From assembly GCA_964057225.1 (NCBI GenBank), contig OZ059896.1, positions 10,974,001 to 11,038,000 on the forward strand: a stretch of 64,000 nt of DNA, read 5' to 3'. Below the pieces are notes generated by a model. That model was not told the DNA's origin. It was given only the letters and a program-made list of their open reading frames with translations, and did no database searches. Position 1 is the first letter of the stretch. Each line of letters opens with the position of its first letter. Positions 36,988 through 51,291 of the stretch are shown here, in pieces. Both the position numbers and the translations under genes were made by a program. This stretch comes from Auanema rhodensis (Eukaryota > Nematoda > Chromadorea > Rhabditida > Rhabditidae).

Positions 36988-39645
36988 TAATGTTTATGTG
37001 TTATAAGCATATAGGTTATGCTCAAAATATGAAAAGAAATGATAGATTGAAGCCGAGAAATAATTACGAAAAGAAACTGGATAGTACGAGATAAAAAGGA
37101 AAGTTAATAACTGTTCTATGAGTCTGTTATAGTATAAATGAAACAGGGTTGAAGATTTCACGTAACTAATGTACACGTGGAATACGAGTCATGCACGTGA
37201 AATAATGATAATAAACCAGAAAAGTAATGTTTAGATAATAAAAAGAGAAAGAATAAAAACTTTTTTATAAATTCAAAATTCAAAAATCTCAATATTCTTT
37301 AGTTTGTTTGTTTTAGAAAAAAAAACTTATATTAATTATGTGTATAATAAGATTAATAGAATATGGAAATGTTATAACTAAATGAGAATAAAGAATGAAT
37401 ATTGAATGAAAGATAGAAACAGCAATTATAATGATTGTTCATTGATATGACCTGTGGCTATTTTCAAAAAAGAACGATGAGCAAAAAACCCATTCAGAAG
37501 AAAATGAAGGATCTCTTACAAGGTGTGAATAGGGGCACTTGTATCATACAGCACTTAATTCAAAATATATAATTGACGAATATATTTCATTTTATAATAT
37601 ATGAACAACATAAGGCTTTAATACCCAAAGTTATATAGAATCCATAATTTTTTAAAAATGAATATTCTATTATAAAAAATAAAATAGAAAATAAACGTTT
37701 TGTTTTATATTTGAAAATATTAATGATGATTATAATTACTAAAGAGGAATTATTTATATTTATATTGAAATCTATGTAAATAAATGAAAACGTTTTTCAT
37801 TAAAAGTTTCAACAGAAAAACGAAAAGAATATTATATTCCATTCTAAATGTGAGCAATCTCAATAATAAGCTCAAATATTGTTAAAAATTCAAGCGAATA
37901 GTTGAGATGAACAAACATGGAAAGGAAATAAATTCAAAAAAAAAAATTAAACATAACTAGCGAAATGTATAAGCATACAACATCAATTATATTGCTATAT
38001 GCATATATATATATACTTTGAATTCTTATCATATAATAGTTAATATATGTTTATATTATTTCGATAGATACATAATTGTATTTTTTTTCATAAAATAAAA
38101 TGATATTAATAAGAAAATATAAAAATATATTCTATTAAATCAGAATTCAGAGGACACTAAAAGAAAATAGAACAATAAAATACATTTTCACATAGAATAA
38201 TACAATGTTTCTTTACAATATCATATACATAAGTTTAAATATGACTTGTTTTTCAACTAAATTTTATTTTAAAAATAAGATCAGAAAAGAAGATGTATTA
38301 TAAAGATCGAAGAATATATTATACATATAGACAACATTTAATTAATTTTTAAAATATTTTAATTAAAATTTCTTAGCTTAGAAAGCAGAAAAAAACATGA
38401 AAATTCAAAGAATTAATCGAAAAAAAGACATTTTAATGCGTGAATCATAATGATTGTGATAATGATGATGTGAGGAGATAAGCAAGTTGTTCCACATGCT
38501 AGAACATGAGAGTCCTGGAAAACTGATTTTTCAGATCATAATGGGATAGATTTATTTGATAATTGTTTTTTTTCACATTTAATTAATTGATTTATTTTTT
38601 TGCCAATTCGGTAAAAATGAGTAGGATGACGATGACTGATGATTTGGATGATAACGTGCAGATGTGTTCACGGAGTGAGTGAAAGAAAGAGAGAATGAGA
38701 GAAAAAGAAACAGATTGAAGGAGAAAGGTGAAAGAGAGAGAGAGAGGGATTTCCTAAGTTTCCCGGATGTTAGATACATTGAATGACAATAACATTGAAA
38801 TGTAAAAATTGGCAAGACATAAAACCCGTTGAATCAATCAATTGTGCATACTGTTCTATTAAAATATAAATAGAATTTTTAAAAAATGAGAAAGTGATGG
38901 AGAAAAAGAATAAATATTTGGAATTATTCAGTCAATTTTATTACAAAAATACTTTCATATCTTAATGTTTAAAATTAAGATTTCGTATTTTTATGAATTA
39001 TGTTATACTTATTATTATTTTTTTATATTAAAAATTATAAAATAAGATTACCATAGCATTATCGTAATCTCATATATATTTTCTACTTTTGGCATATACA
39101 TATGTATAAAGTAACATTCACATTCTATACATTTTACCGTTGTGAACATCTTCTGAAAATGGAATGGCATTTCTGATAAAGACGTCAACATTTACAAAGA
39201 AGGCGTTGATGTTGATTACGAGAAAACAATGATGACTGTGACTAGCATTGGGTGGAGTTTATTGTCTTTCTTACTGGAAAATGTTCAAAGTAATTGAGAA
39301 ACGTTCACACGTTTATGCAACGTATAGAGTATATAATATGTGAGATCAAAAAGGTTTCTCACGTGAGATGTCTTGAATATCTTGAATTCCATCAAATGAA
39401 GAATTATATTTATATAAGACAATGCCATATAGTTCACATGTTCTGTATAAGGAAGTGGAAAAAAAAAGAAATTTTATCTGTTTCTGCTCTATTCTACCGG
39501 AAACTAACGTCAATCATATTAATGTCGATGAACTGTAGTATATGTACATCATAATGAGTAGCACATGATAATTGTCTCGAAAAAAAAGATGAACGTGTAA
39601 CAGGTTCTCGTTTGTCTTCGTTCGTTAATCTTATTGGCACTTTTA

Positions 39646-39675
39646 AAAGTTTAAAAGCTAGCTTGCTAGCTAATC
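39646..39675. other. Short palindromes
   Basis: AAAGCTAGCTTGCTAGCT is a perfect 7-bp inverted repeat (AGCTAGC/GCTAGCT) around TT, next to ACTTTTAAAAGT, another palindrome. Possibly protein-binding sites; function unknown. Confidence 0.4.
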
Positions 39676-42600
39676 AACAATTAGTATAGCAAAATGTTTT
39701 AATATTTATATTATATCTATGTCTATATATATATATATATAATATGTTTTTATATAAAGTTGTTTGAAATGAAAAAAAAGATCAGGAAAACAAAGGAAAT
39801 GTCATTTCGTGAATTCAAAGCTAAGCGTTTGTTTAACAAAAATCTAAAAAACACACGTGCAAATCTTTCTTCCAATTGATTGTGGACTATTACTTTAGTA
39901 AAATATTTTGAATAAGTAGGGTGGATGAGTAAAATATAAATGAAAACAAACATGAATTCTCTTTATGGAATATTTTCAAATATTTCAAAATATAATAAAT
40001 TTTATAAAATCTCATTGAAATTAGTAAAAAGTAAAAGAATAAGGAAAGCTTTCTGTTTGCACAAATGACCATTGTAAAGCTATTATCAGTTTATTATCGC
40101 TACAAAATAATCAGATTATACAAACTATTATAATTCTATTATATATATATATATATTTATATATTTTCAAATTATACAAGATATTTTGTGTGGTATAGTA
40201 TCAGAATATACATATATATATATATATATTCATTTATCTAAGTTTAAGTTGAAAGAGATAGTAGTATAGAAATACGATTTTTTAAAAAAATTATAAAGAA
40301 TGATAAGATAAAAAGTCTTTATAGGTTGGTTATTTTTTTTTAACATGTCAGAATTAAATAAATCTTTTGTAAAACATGTGGAAAGGACATTCAATTGAAA
40401 TGACACAACAGGGGGTTACAAAATTGACAAGGACATCCACGAAAAATGACTTCGAATAGAAGCGCTGAATAGCAATGCAAGTTCTTAAGTTACAAATTAT
40501 TCAATTTATCAACAGAAAAACTGTAATCTATATGCATAAATCTATATAAATCTATATATTATATATATTTATTTATTTATATAATATTCAGATGAAAATA
40601 TAGAAAACAGAGATATTGCATTTACGAAAAGATATTTCATATTGAGATAGTGATGTGACATTAACCGAAATCTTCTGTGATATCATTATCTATCCTTCTA
40701 TCCTTTCTTTTTTTTCGTTTTTTTCTTAATTTTATTAATTGGAATAACGGACCTATTAGAAACTGAATAGTTAAAAGAATCTAAAAAGTGAAAAGATTGA
40801 TAGTTTGATTGATAAAACAATTTAAATGAAACTTAAGAATTAGCATGTGGAACCTAATCTAAATGTCCTATATACACTAAGAATATAAAAAAAAATATAT
40901 ATATATATACTTATGTATAAACTCATGAATCTGGACGTTTATCATGTTTTTTTCGATTTAAATTGAATTTTGTCGAAGAAAATGAGGAGAATTGGAACGA
41001 ATCAACGAAAGCAACCGTTGTAAGTGAATAAACACAAGAAATAAGATTTGCTGTTCTTCATACATATACTTACTTTCACGTAAACCACGTGAAAAATGAA
41101 TGTTTACTTACCAAAACATTTATTTGATATTCTTGAAAAAATGAAAAAGTTCATAGATAAAACATCAAAAAGATCATAGAGCATTATAGAAAGAAATATT
41201 GAATAGTTTTCAATTGATATGTACATATAGATAGATACGGTTAAGATTTATTAGATGTATGATACAAGGTTTTAAAAGTTCAATTATAGGTTTTAAAACT
41301 TGAAATTAAGAATAATTGTTAAAGTAAAATTAATTATATTATATTTTATATGATATAATAGTTATTTATTTGTAATTTACATTTAAAAAATTCTTTATTG
41401 ATATTTGATTTAGAAGAAATTCAGAAAAGAAAGTAAAAGGAATCAAAGTGTGAATTCACAGAAATATTTATCCATATGAGAGAATAAGAGTTGATTGTTA
41501 ATTGGGATTTGGAGGAGGAAGATATGAAAGACAAAATCGTTCGTACAACCTAATCTCTGATTGTGAGTGAGGGTTACAAATAGAGCGCAGAGAATCCTAT
41601 ATGCTGATTATTGAGAACAAGTTTTAATCTCCTCTCAACCAGCCTATCCTCTACTCGTGTTCAGTTGAATAGTATTCTTCTTCAAAATCTTTTGGGTTTC
41701 ACTAACATCAATGAATATGTATGAATTTCAAATAAAAAAAAAACATGAAAGAAGGTTGAATATGAAGTTCAGATCTTTGAATAGTAGCTTTTGGAAAATA
41801 ATTTATTTTGACAAAAAAAAACGACGTGTGAAGCATTTCATGACACATCTATTCAAGACAAAGTAATTTTCTCTACGTGATGCTAACTAAATAGAATTTG
41901 ACAGTCAGCGACGTTTTGTCAATTTTTTGATGTTTGAATCTGTCCAAGAAAAATGTTGAAAATAGCATGAAAAATAATGAGAGTAATAAGCGAATTAGAT
42001 AGAAAAAGAGAGAAAGATGAAGCAAGAGAAACTTTTCGAGCCGTTTCATTCTTGACTCCGATATTTTATCTTTCTTCGCTCTCAATTGACTTCATTATAT
42101 TTCACGTCTTCCGATGTCAGAGTCATGTGCTTGACAAACAGAAGCAAAGAAGCAGCCTGTCTTGCCGAGCCTTATCTTCTTTCTTGAAACCTATTTTCTT
42201 AAAATGAGCTTGAGCGTTCTGCAGACCTTTTGGCATATAATCAAAAGAGAAAAAAATTTGAAATTCAAATAAAAAAAATATAAGAGGTTAGTGTCAATAG
42301 GAAAATGCCTCTTCACAAAAAGGATTGTTTGGCAATGAATAAAGTCTTAAAAGATGTATTCTAATATAAAAAAACAATATTTTCACAAGAGACATCTTGA
42401 GAGTCTTTGAAAAATCCAATGTTTTCAGACCCGGCGACGAGATATAATCAGTTTTGTCAAAAAATTTTCAAGAGGAACTTCGATCCATTTTTAGGTCAGG
42501 TAATAGTTGATTAAAAAAATCAAAAAAAAAAAAGGAAAAGAAATAAGAATTAGGTTCTGTTATTTGAATAGAGAACTGGTCTACCCTTTTTTTCTTGAAA

Positions 42601-43610
42601 GAAAACAACAACGAAGAAACAGTAAAAAGCAATAACTTCATTAATTCTGTTTGAAAAAGGAAGAAAACTTTCAATTTTATGAAAAATAATTTTTTAAAAA
42701 GAAATAATTTGATGTTTATAGAATCGTTGAAGTCAATGAACTCTTCAAATACATACATATGTGTATTCTATGAGCGTAACACTATTTAAAAAAATCTTTG
42801 GTTAGTTGTTGTGATGTTATATAGAAATATAGATTCTCAAGGGTGTTTGGCAGAAATAAAAATATCCAAGAAGTTGCAGTATAATCAACTATTTATTTAT
42901 TTTTTTCGAGAAATCAAATAATTTTCTTGTATGTATGTGAGAAGATTGAAAGTAGAATATGTTAGTGAAAGACGAATTGCTCTTATTATTTGTTATAGAT
43001 AATACTAATGATTTGTATTAAATTATGTTAATTTATAATAACATATTATACTTAAAAAAATGAAAAATTATAAATTCAAATATGTTGAAAGTAAAAGAAA
43101 ACCAAAATACGAAATCGAAATAGGACATGACTAGGTGAGGAAATTAGTAGATTAGCGTTGTCGCCGAGAAATGGAGTACATGATTGTCAAGATGTTTCGT
43201 TTTCTTTTTACACCTTTTTGACACGATGATGTTCTATACAGAAGTCATGCTGGTATTCGCGGAGGGGAAGGGGAGAAACGATTTTTCATTCAGAAACTGT
43301 AGATAGTCTACTTTCGTTTTGAAATCAGAAGTAGTCAAGAGAAAAAGACAAAAAAACTTCTTTTGTGTTCTTATATGGAAAAGAAATGTGATGGAGGAAA
43401 ATCATATGAGATGGACGAATAAAGAGTTTGTAGCACGGATTCAAGAACTACTTGATCAGATGATATCTTAAGGATGATATGTGTATGTGACTGTACGTGT
43501 TGGGGGGTAGGTGAGAGTAGTCGAAGAAAGCACGAGAGAGAAAGAAATACAAGGATATAACCGTAGGGCAAGACAGAAAGAGAGAAGCACGAGAGAAAGA
43601 GAGAGAATAA

Positions 43611-43620
43611 GGGGGGGGGG
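43611..43620. repeat. Poly-G tract, 10 G
   Basis: A run of ten G follows a GA-rich purine tract (43520-43610), giving about 100 bases of nearly pure purine on this strand. Confidence 0.9.
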
Positions 43621-46600
43621 ACTTTTGCAAAACATGTATGCTGACAGATGTGTAAGTTAATGATGATGATGATGATGACCATGGATGCCTCGCCTGGCTG
43701 CATTGTTACTAATGCCTCGACAGTTGAGACGTCAGATGTAACTGGCAAGTGTATGACGAAAATTACATAAAGGAAGTGAACATATCGGAAAAAATGGTCA
43801 GGGTTCAAAAGAAGGCTTAAAGATGTGCAAGTTCTTTTTGTCTTGGCAGAATACTTTTCTCTCATTTTTTCTGAAATTATTTTAACTATGGATGAATACT
43901 CTCGCCGATTTGTCACACGTAGGTGAATGAACCGTATTGAGTAAGTTGTTCATGAAGAAACAGCTTGTTTGCAAAGCACAAACAATTCTTCTTAGCTACC
44001 CTAATACGGTCTGGATGCCAGGAAAACATACCTTACGTATATATATGTATACATAGGGTTACATTGTCTAACTGGCCATTCATTTTTCCAAACGAAACTA
44101 GAATTAGGGAATTGAATCAGGTAAAAGCAGGAGAAGTTTCATATTCAAGAACGAGAATAACTATGAAACGGGTCTCAATCGTCAGGTTCACTAACTAGAA
44201 GACATATTTTTGAAACGACAGGCTTTTTTGAAATTGAGAAAATTCAAATTAAATGAATTGAAACAACAAGTTAACTATTACATCTTGGTTTATGATAGGA
44301 AAAACCTTTTCTGTTCATCAGAACTGTTAGAAGTCACTGAGAGGGGGGAAAGAGAAAACGATTGCAAAAACGATTATGAGGTTGATTACGGAGGGAAGAC
44401 AAGCTTTTTGAACTATAGGCTTGTCATATACACCTTTTCTAAAGTTTTTGAAAAAAAGACGTATAGAAAGAATAATGGAATAGAAAAGAATAGATTGAAA
44501 GAATGAAAAGGGTGAAAGTTAAGATAGAAGGTATATACATAGATGTTAGTTGATGTATGAGATTTGAAGCCTAGATAAAACAACTAGTTAGGATTGTTTC
44601 TGAATGAAAAAGTAGAAGGACAGGTATGTAACCTATTCATAATCATATATATATGTTTGTATTTATATATACTATTATTATAATAATTTTTAAAAATTAT
44701 ATTTGAATAATTCTTATCGTTTTCGTTATAAATATCTTCATTGGGGTTCTTATTATAATTTTTTTAATTTAAAATTCCTCTCATATACATCTAAATATTT
44801 ATATCGATATATCTATATCTATTAATATATAAGTATCAAAATATTCAAAAATATGCTATTGATATACTCAGAAATCATTAAATCAACGTTGTAAGGACAT
44901 CCAATCTGTCTGCCAAGCTATGTGACATGGTAAAAGCCAATGAAAAAAAATTAAATAGAACCGGAAAGACAAGCAACTAAGAAGCCAACTGCCAATACAA
45001 CTTGTCGTTTGTCCATAACATAATTGGCTATACATGTATAGAATCACCTATGTACTTAAATACAAGTTACTAGGTAGTATAAGAATATACTCTCAAAGAA
45101 ATCAATTTTTGTAAAATCTTACTGTAAATTGATGATTATTTTGAGAAAAAAAAACAAGAAATGTAAAAGATGAATCAAAAGACGAAAGTCTATTAAAAGA
45201 ACTAACTAATCTTAGAATTGCATGTCCATTACCTTTCCATCTGAGGGAATATGCTGAATTAAACGGGATTTTCAACCGTGAATTAAAAAGTTTGGAGATG
45301 TACATACATATATGCATATCTTATATAGAATTTAGAAATATATACATATAGGTAAATTATATCTTTTTTTAATTTTATTTAGAATTACATTTTTATTTCT
45401 TTGTCCGTTTTAATTTTTTTAATTAGAAAATCAAACTTTTTAGCTATTTAAATTATATTTTTTTTGTTGTTAAATATACAAATTCAGAAGACAATAGAGA
45501 TACAATGAGGGCAATGTCATTGTCATCCTGATCGGCAACGACTCTTAAGGCATTGAGAAGAACACATTAAGCAAAGCATACACTTCAATCTTACCATATA
45601 AGGAAGATAGTGAAGGTCATTATAGAAAATGGTCGTTGGACAGTAAAGAAACCGGTAGATTGAATATTAATTTAATGAAAAAAAGTGAGAAACTATAGTT
45701 TTTCTTAACAAGACAATGATAATTATAATGTAATATATAGTATAATATACTATATTATATATATATTATAGTTAAATATATAATAATATAAGTAATCGAT
45801 GAATAATATGTTAGATGTAAAGATATAAAATGTATTTAACGAGATAAGCTATATTTAGCGAAGTCATGATCAAAAAAAGGTTATAGTATAATGGACAATG
45901 ATGTGTACCATCTTCTTCTTCTTTTGCACTTTTTGATTAAAAAACAGTTAAAGTTCATTTGCAATGCTAAAACGCAAAAATTTCCTTATATATTAGATAA
46001 TTTGCAGAATTATTTATTTAATTAAATTAATCAATTATATAAATATCTTATTAACTATATCACAACACTATTCGAGTAGTTGCATCAAATGAAGAAAACT
46101 ATATATACATATGTCTGCCAATTTATATAATTTGTTTTTGAAAATAAAAAAAAACAAAATGAAGAATATTTTTAAAAATATAATTATACATACATATTTT
46201 TCATTTACATGTGTTTTGACACATTTTTAAATTAAAATAATAATAAATTAATATTAAAATGACAAGAATAATGTATACTATCAATATAAATAGTTATATT
46301 CATGCTTCAAACATATCAAAATGTTTTAATTAAAACAAAAATCTTGATCGTTTAAGCAAGGTCATGAGAACTATAGTCGATTTTTAGAGATAGATAGTAT
46401 GAATACGAATGAAATATTATGGGCTTTTGCTAGCTTCCAAACATCATAAAATGTGATTTTAATCTTTTTTTGTATTTAATATTTATGTTTTGAAATAAAA
46501 ATTTCTAAGATATTTGAAGTCGATAACGGTAGTCTATGTTCTATGAAAACACTTTCATTTTTCATATTCAAAACACATTAAACGGTTGAACTTAATAACT

Positions 46601-47414
46601 AAATCTCTTTAAATCTATTTGTATATTTGTATTTTATTATTTAAAAAAGCGATTTGTATAGTTTAATAATTAAATATATCAATAAAGCTATGTATAGAGT
46701 TGATTCGAGAGAAAAACAATAATGAACGAGAAGTAGATATGTATCTAAACTTGTTCTTGTCATTGTTATGGGAAGTCAAAAATATGAATTTAAAGAAATT
46801 TTAATTCAATTAATATATATATATATTTATAAATAAAATCTTATATGTATATAGTTAGTTCAATAGTGCATATGACAAAGGTTTAGCATATACTAGGTAA
46901 CATTCTCAGAAAACCAGTTAGTACATTCATACATAATAACTATTATCTATTAAATATTCATAATAATATATTTTATTTCTCGATTTTATTTTATACTATT
47001 AATTGCCTTTAACTTAACAGGTTTCGAAGATAATTTATTGGTTTTCTATTCATTTCAAAAAGAATATTATAGACATACTTACTTATATATAGTTAAAGCT
47101 TTTACTATCAGTATATGAATAGTTCAAGTTATACACAAGTATAATTAACTAATTTAATACGAAACAAAAAGTTGTGAAAAGTTTCTGCTAATCATTTAAA
47201 ATTAAGAAATTAAACTAAATTAAAATTGAATTGATATGAAATATCTTAAATCAAAAAATAAATAGTTTAATTATACGTATAATCACGTTAATATATCAAT
47301 TTGCAGAAGGTCGTTCATTTAGCAATCTATGAGATAAAATTTAAAACGAAATTAGAATCAGATGCAGAAAATAAGAATAGTATTTGATATCAGAAATGAA
47401 AAAAAAAGATTTCA

Positions 47415-47452
47415 ATATATATATACTATATACTATATACTATATACTATAT
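47415..47452. repeat. Tandem heptamer repeat (ACTATAT)n
   Basis: Four to five tandem copies of ACTATAT. Confidence 0.85.
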
Positions 47453-48305
47453 TATATTTATAATTACTCTTATTAGGATCGTATTATCTGTACTACAGGT
47501 GGTCTAACACATTTACACATCAATATCTAATAATATATTAATTATATTAACAAAACTATTAGTAAATTTAAGTTTATATTCTAAAACTTATTTTCTGTCA
47601 TTTGTTTGGAGTTTTTCTTTTCTGCACACCCTCTTATTTCTCTAAATACTTCTCATTCATCCCTTCTTAATCATTTCATGAGCAATCCAGTTGCCAAGAA
47701 TCCAATAGCAAACATAACAAAGATTGAGGAAACGAGCATACATATCACAATTAAAAGCAAATATTAAAATATAATTATCTAATTAATATTATAAAATTAT
47801 AATAAAATTTGTATTAATATTAAATTATTATTATTTGATTCAAAAAAGAAATTTAAAAATTAAAGTTAACTAGGTATTTATCAGTAGTTTAGGGAGAAAA
47901 ACTTGAGAAAAACTTGAATATTAAGTGTTATATCTAACACTTTTATTGGTAGATTTATATATATTATATATATAAATATATTGTATAATATGTGTATAAG
48001 TCATACAAGATAAGAAGAAAGATTCAGTTCAGTAATTGCGATTATCTGAATAAAAATGATAGGATGATCAAGGAAGTGATTTTCAAAAAATGATTGATAA
48101 CTCGATAGAATATAATAGTTAGCTTGATAACAATATTATATAAATTACTAAAAATATTCATTTATTATAAAATAAAATAAATTAATTGTAATTTAGATGA
48201 AATTAAGGCTTTAAAATAAGAAAAGCAATACTTGATAAGTATTTGATGATGAATTAAATAGATAAAAATAGTGCTGAATGAATGAAAAGTTAAGAACCAG
48301 AAGCT

Positions 48306-48324
48306 GGTAGAGAGAGAAAGAGTG

Positions 48325-48377
<53 letters not shown>
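48306..48377. repeat. (GA)n microsatellite, complementary to the CT repeat 230 bases on
   Basis: About 50 or more bases of GA repeat with interruptions at both ends. It is the reverse complement of the CT run at 48599-48652. Confidence 0.95.
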
Positions 48378-48383
<6 letters not shown>

Positions 48384-48598
48384 TAAAAAGAAAAAGAGAG
48401 GGAGAGATGTATATATGTATAAAGAGAGAATGATAAAAATTCCTGTGGTAAAATAGAGAATCGGAGAACCCATACAGTTTGTTCTACTGAATGATACTGA
48501 GAATAGTTATTGATATGATTATGGTAGAGTATTACAGATGACATCAGAAAAGAAAAGAGTGATATCCATGTACTGATGATGGTAATTCGATTTTCGTT

Positions 48599-48605
48599 CT
48601 CTCTC

Positions 48606-48664
<59 letters not shown>
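48599..48664. repeat. (CT)n microsatellite running into CTTT
   Basis: CT dinucleotide run with an early interruption (CTATCT), ending in CTTTCTTTCTTTCTT. Confidence 0.95.
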
Positions 48665-48665
<1 letters not shown>

Positions 48666-49080
48666 ACTTCATCATTCGTTTTCCTCTCTTTATATCAAAC
48701 TAACACTATATCATGACTACTAAGGATGAATGATATCCTTAATGAGAAGAGGTTGAATCTCTTTCAATCAATCGGAAACACTCGAGGGATATGGTTATCA
48801 GAACAAGGTCGATATAAACACGTACATATAACTATTTTTATTGTTAAAAACGTCTATTTAATGATGGTTTATATATATATTAGAATATAAATCTTTATAA
48901 TATCTTTTGAATTAATAAATAGAAATAATAAAGTAAACTGGAAATGAAAATGCTTTCAAAATCTTACAAGCATTTGTGATATGTGTTCAGAAACTTTGCA
49001 GAATATTGTTTCATTCTGAACGTAATGAAGTTTTGCAATTACAATGTTGTTAGTTGTGTAGCTGACATCTACAGGCAACA

Positions 49081-49335
49081 ATGGTAGTGTGTTCTCTCAC
49101 AAAAAGGATTACAGCGGTCAGAAACATAGCCTGGGGGCAAAATGGAAATGGCATTCAAACAAGGCAAAAGCCGGTCCAGTTTTCGTTGTCTGATGATACT
49201 AGAGTGATAGAGAATGGGAAACGAATTGTATGTTGTATGCGTCGTTTACAGAATGTCGTTCGTTATATTAAGCTGTTTTGGGAACATCTATTGATAAACT
49301 GTATCATTAATAAACGATCACCGGAGAAAATCTAA
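49081..49335 (+). CDS. Possible small protein in a GC-richer patch, doubtful
   Basis: An 84-codon frame with balanced composition (RNIAWGQNGNGIQTRQKP; SLSDDTRVIENGKRIVCC) and codons often ending in G or C, six bases behind an acceptor-like ACATCTACAG. No signal peptide and no known motif. It lies in the gene-poor region. It may be chance in a GC-richer patch. Confidence 0.2.
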   Translation: MVVCSLTKRITAVRNIAWGQNGNGIQTRQKPVQFSLSDDTRVIENGKRIVCCMRRLQNVVRYIKLFWEHLLINCIINKRSPEKI

Positions 49336-50487
49336 ATGCAAGAAAAAAAAGAAAAATAGATTGAGTTAGTGAAAAGGAGATGGAAATTGATGGTGTGGGG
49401 ACAAGGTTATTCAAAAATAATAATAATAATATCTTTTTTAGAAGAAGAATATGAACTAGAACACTGAATCTGAATGAGATAAAACCTATTGAATCGTTTT
49501 ATTGAACTTTAGAATTAACGTTAATTATTTTAATATTTCATATTAAATAAATTTCTGGTGAGTTATTAAGAAAAATTATTGCAAAAAATCCGGATATTGG
49601 AAAGCAAACTAAGAAAAACTGGTCAGAGGTTGTATTGTATGAGCAGAGCACAACAATCATTTAAACTATTTAAATTTTTTAAACAAATAAATTAATATCT
49701 ATGTATATAAGCATATGTAAATTGAAATGTTACATACAAAATATAGGAAGAAGATAGGTTAATGCTTAGTTGGAACATGGCTTAATCCTCTTCTGAAATT
49801 GACAGAATTTGTACAAACAACCTGTCGGAGGGTAGCTAATACGATCAGAATAGAATTAGCTTATTCGAAGCATTTTCGAAAAAATTTTAGAAATCTTTTA
49901 AAGCTATATTATATAAATATAATTAATTAAAATATAAAAGGGATCTATAAAATATATAAATAGTAAATAAAATATAAATCAAATGAAAATAAGAAATACG
50001 AAACTATCTGCTATGGTTAATGGTGATAATTCATTTTTAATTTTTCTTAGATTACACAAATATTTTTTTTCTAAATAAAAGAAAAATAAAGAGGAAGATT
50101 CATATCATATTCATATAACCGGAAATGACGAATGAAGCTAAAGGGAAGAAAAGGTGTGGAGAAGCAAATAAAACATCCACTTAAGATGAAGCTATCAACT
50201 ATAAGTTTGATCTTTTTTATGAAAATTAAATATGATAGAAGATGATATATGTGTATATAGTTAATGAAATATAGTATATTTTAATAAAAAAATTGTATAA
50301 ATATGTTTATATACTATATATTATATCTCTATATAGTATATAGTATTCGTATATAGTATTTAGGTTAACTATACGATTATATGAATGTTTAATTCTTTGT
50401 TTTATATATTTAATATAATAATTCCAATGTAAATCTTATACAATTTATTTTACAACAAAGTTAATTTCAGACAACGAAAAAAAGAAT

Positions 50488-51291
50488 TTACAATGCAGCA
50501 TTTACATTTTCCTCACTTGATTCAGAAGAATCTTTATCTTTTGCTTCTGTCTTAGTGTTGTTAGATGCTGGAATTGCTTCAGCTGTTTTACCAACGGATC
50601 TCTTATTTGGTCCAAATTTAATATTAAATTCTGCTGCTTTGCTCTTAAATAATGAGTAAAATAAGTTTATAAATCAATTAATATAGTTGATTTACCTTAA
50701 TTTCATTATCTAATGCATTGAGCTGGTTACGATCTGCTTCATTCAATTCATTCATTAACTTGTCAACCTTCAATATTTTTGAAAATATTTGAAAAAAAAA
50801 AATTCAAATATTATACCGTTGGAGATCCCTGACCATTATTAGATGGTTTACGAGCTTCGAATATAGCTTTCAGATTTGGACTGACCGATTCTAGACGAGT
50901 TCTCATGTATTCAGAAAAATCTATTTCCTTTTTAGCTTTTTCAATTTCAGCTTGCTATAAATGAAATAAATATTTTTCTCTTTGAGCATGGAAGAGAGAA
51001 ACCTTTTGTTCTGCTGGAAGTTGGTCAAAGATTTGTGCAACAGCAGCATATTTCTCTTCTTTTGTTTTGGCTTTATCATTAGCTATTTGTTGAATCTGTA
51101 AAATTAATTATATAACTTATTATAAAATAATATTATACCTGTTCAACATGTCCGATATCTTCCATAACATGTGAGTGAACAGGCTCAACTTAAAATATTT
51201 TTTATATTATCTTTTGAACAAACAATTACTAACCTGGATCAGCAGCTACGCTGCATAACAAGAAACAGAATAGTATTATTTGATATATCAT
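50488..51291 (-). CDS. Small secreted helical protein, unknown
   Basis: Six exons give about 188 residues. The N-terminus MIYQIILFCFLLCSVAADP is a clear signal peptide. The mature part is charged and helix-forming (KEEKYAAVAQIFDQLPAEQK; AEIEKAKKEIDFSEYMRTRL; MNELNEADRNQLNALDNE) with no Cys, and ends in an acidic Ser-rich tail (DKDSSESSEENVNAAL). The overall pattern recalls nematode-specific secreted helical families such as DUF148/SXP-RAL-2, but I see no decisive motif. An acceptor-like ATATTTAG lies one base before the ATG. An upstream exon that would splice here (GT donor after 51351) carries an ATG out of frame, so it is a 5' leader or noise. Confidence 0.75.

Larger units (their letters stand above)
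36545..50487. other. 14-kb gene-poor region
   Basis: No frame here has the composition, motifs or splice pattern of a real gene. It is AT-rich with AT, GA, CT and ATACT-type repeats. GC-richer patches lie near 39150-39550, 41500-41650, 43180-43760, 43990-44420, 45500-45600 and 49040-49330. It may hold regulatory DNA, the 5' end of the adaptor gene or non-coding RNA genes. Confidence 0.5.

Noticed and set aside
43371-43916. 181-codon frame on the minus strand, the longest in the gene-poor region
   Set aside because: It is driven by a purine/pyrimidine-biased tract (long SLFLS-type runs, poly-Ile from GAT repeats) and has no motif or splice support.
44210-44506. 98-codon plus-strand frame
   Set aside because: Lys/Asn/Glu-rich as expected from A-rich DNA; no motif, no signal peptide and no acceptor before it.
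48165-48544. Two minus-strand frames with Ser-Leu runs
   Set aside because: They are translations of the GA repeat at 48306.
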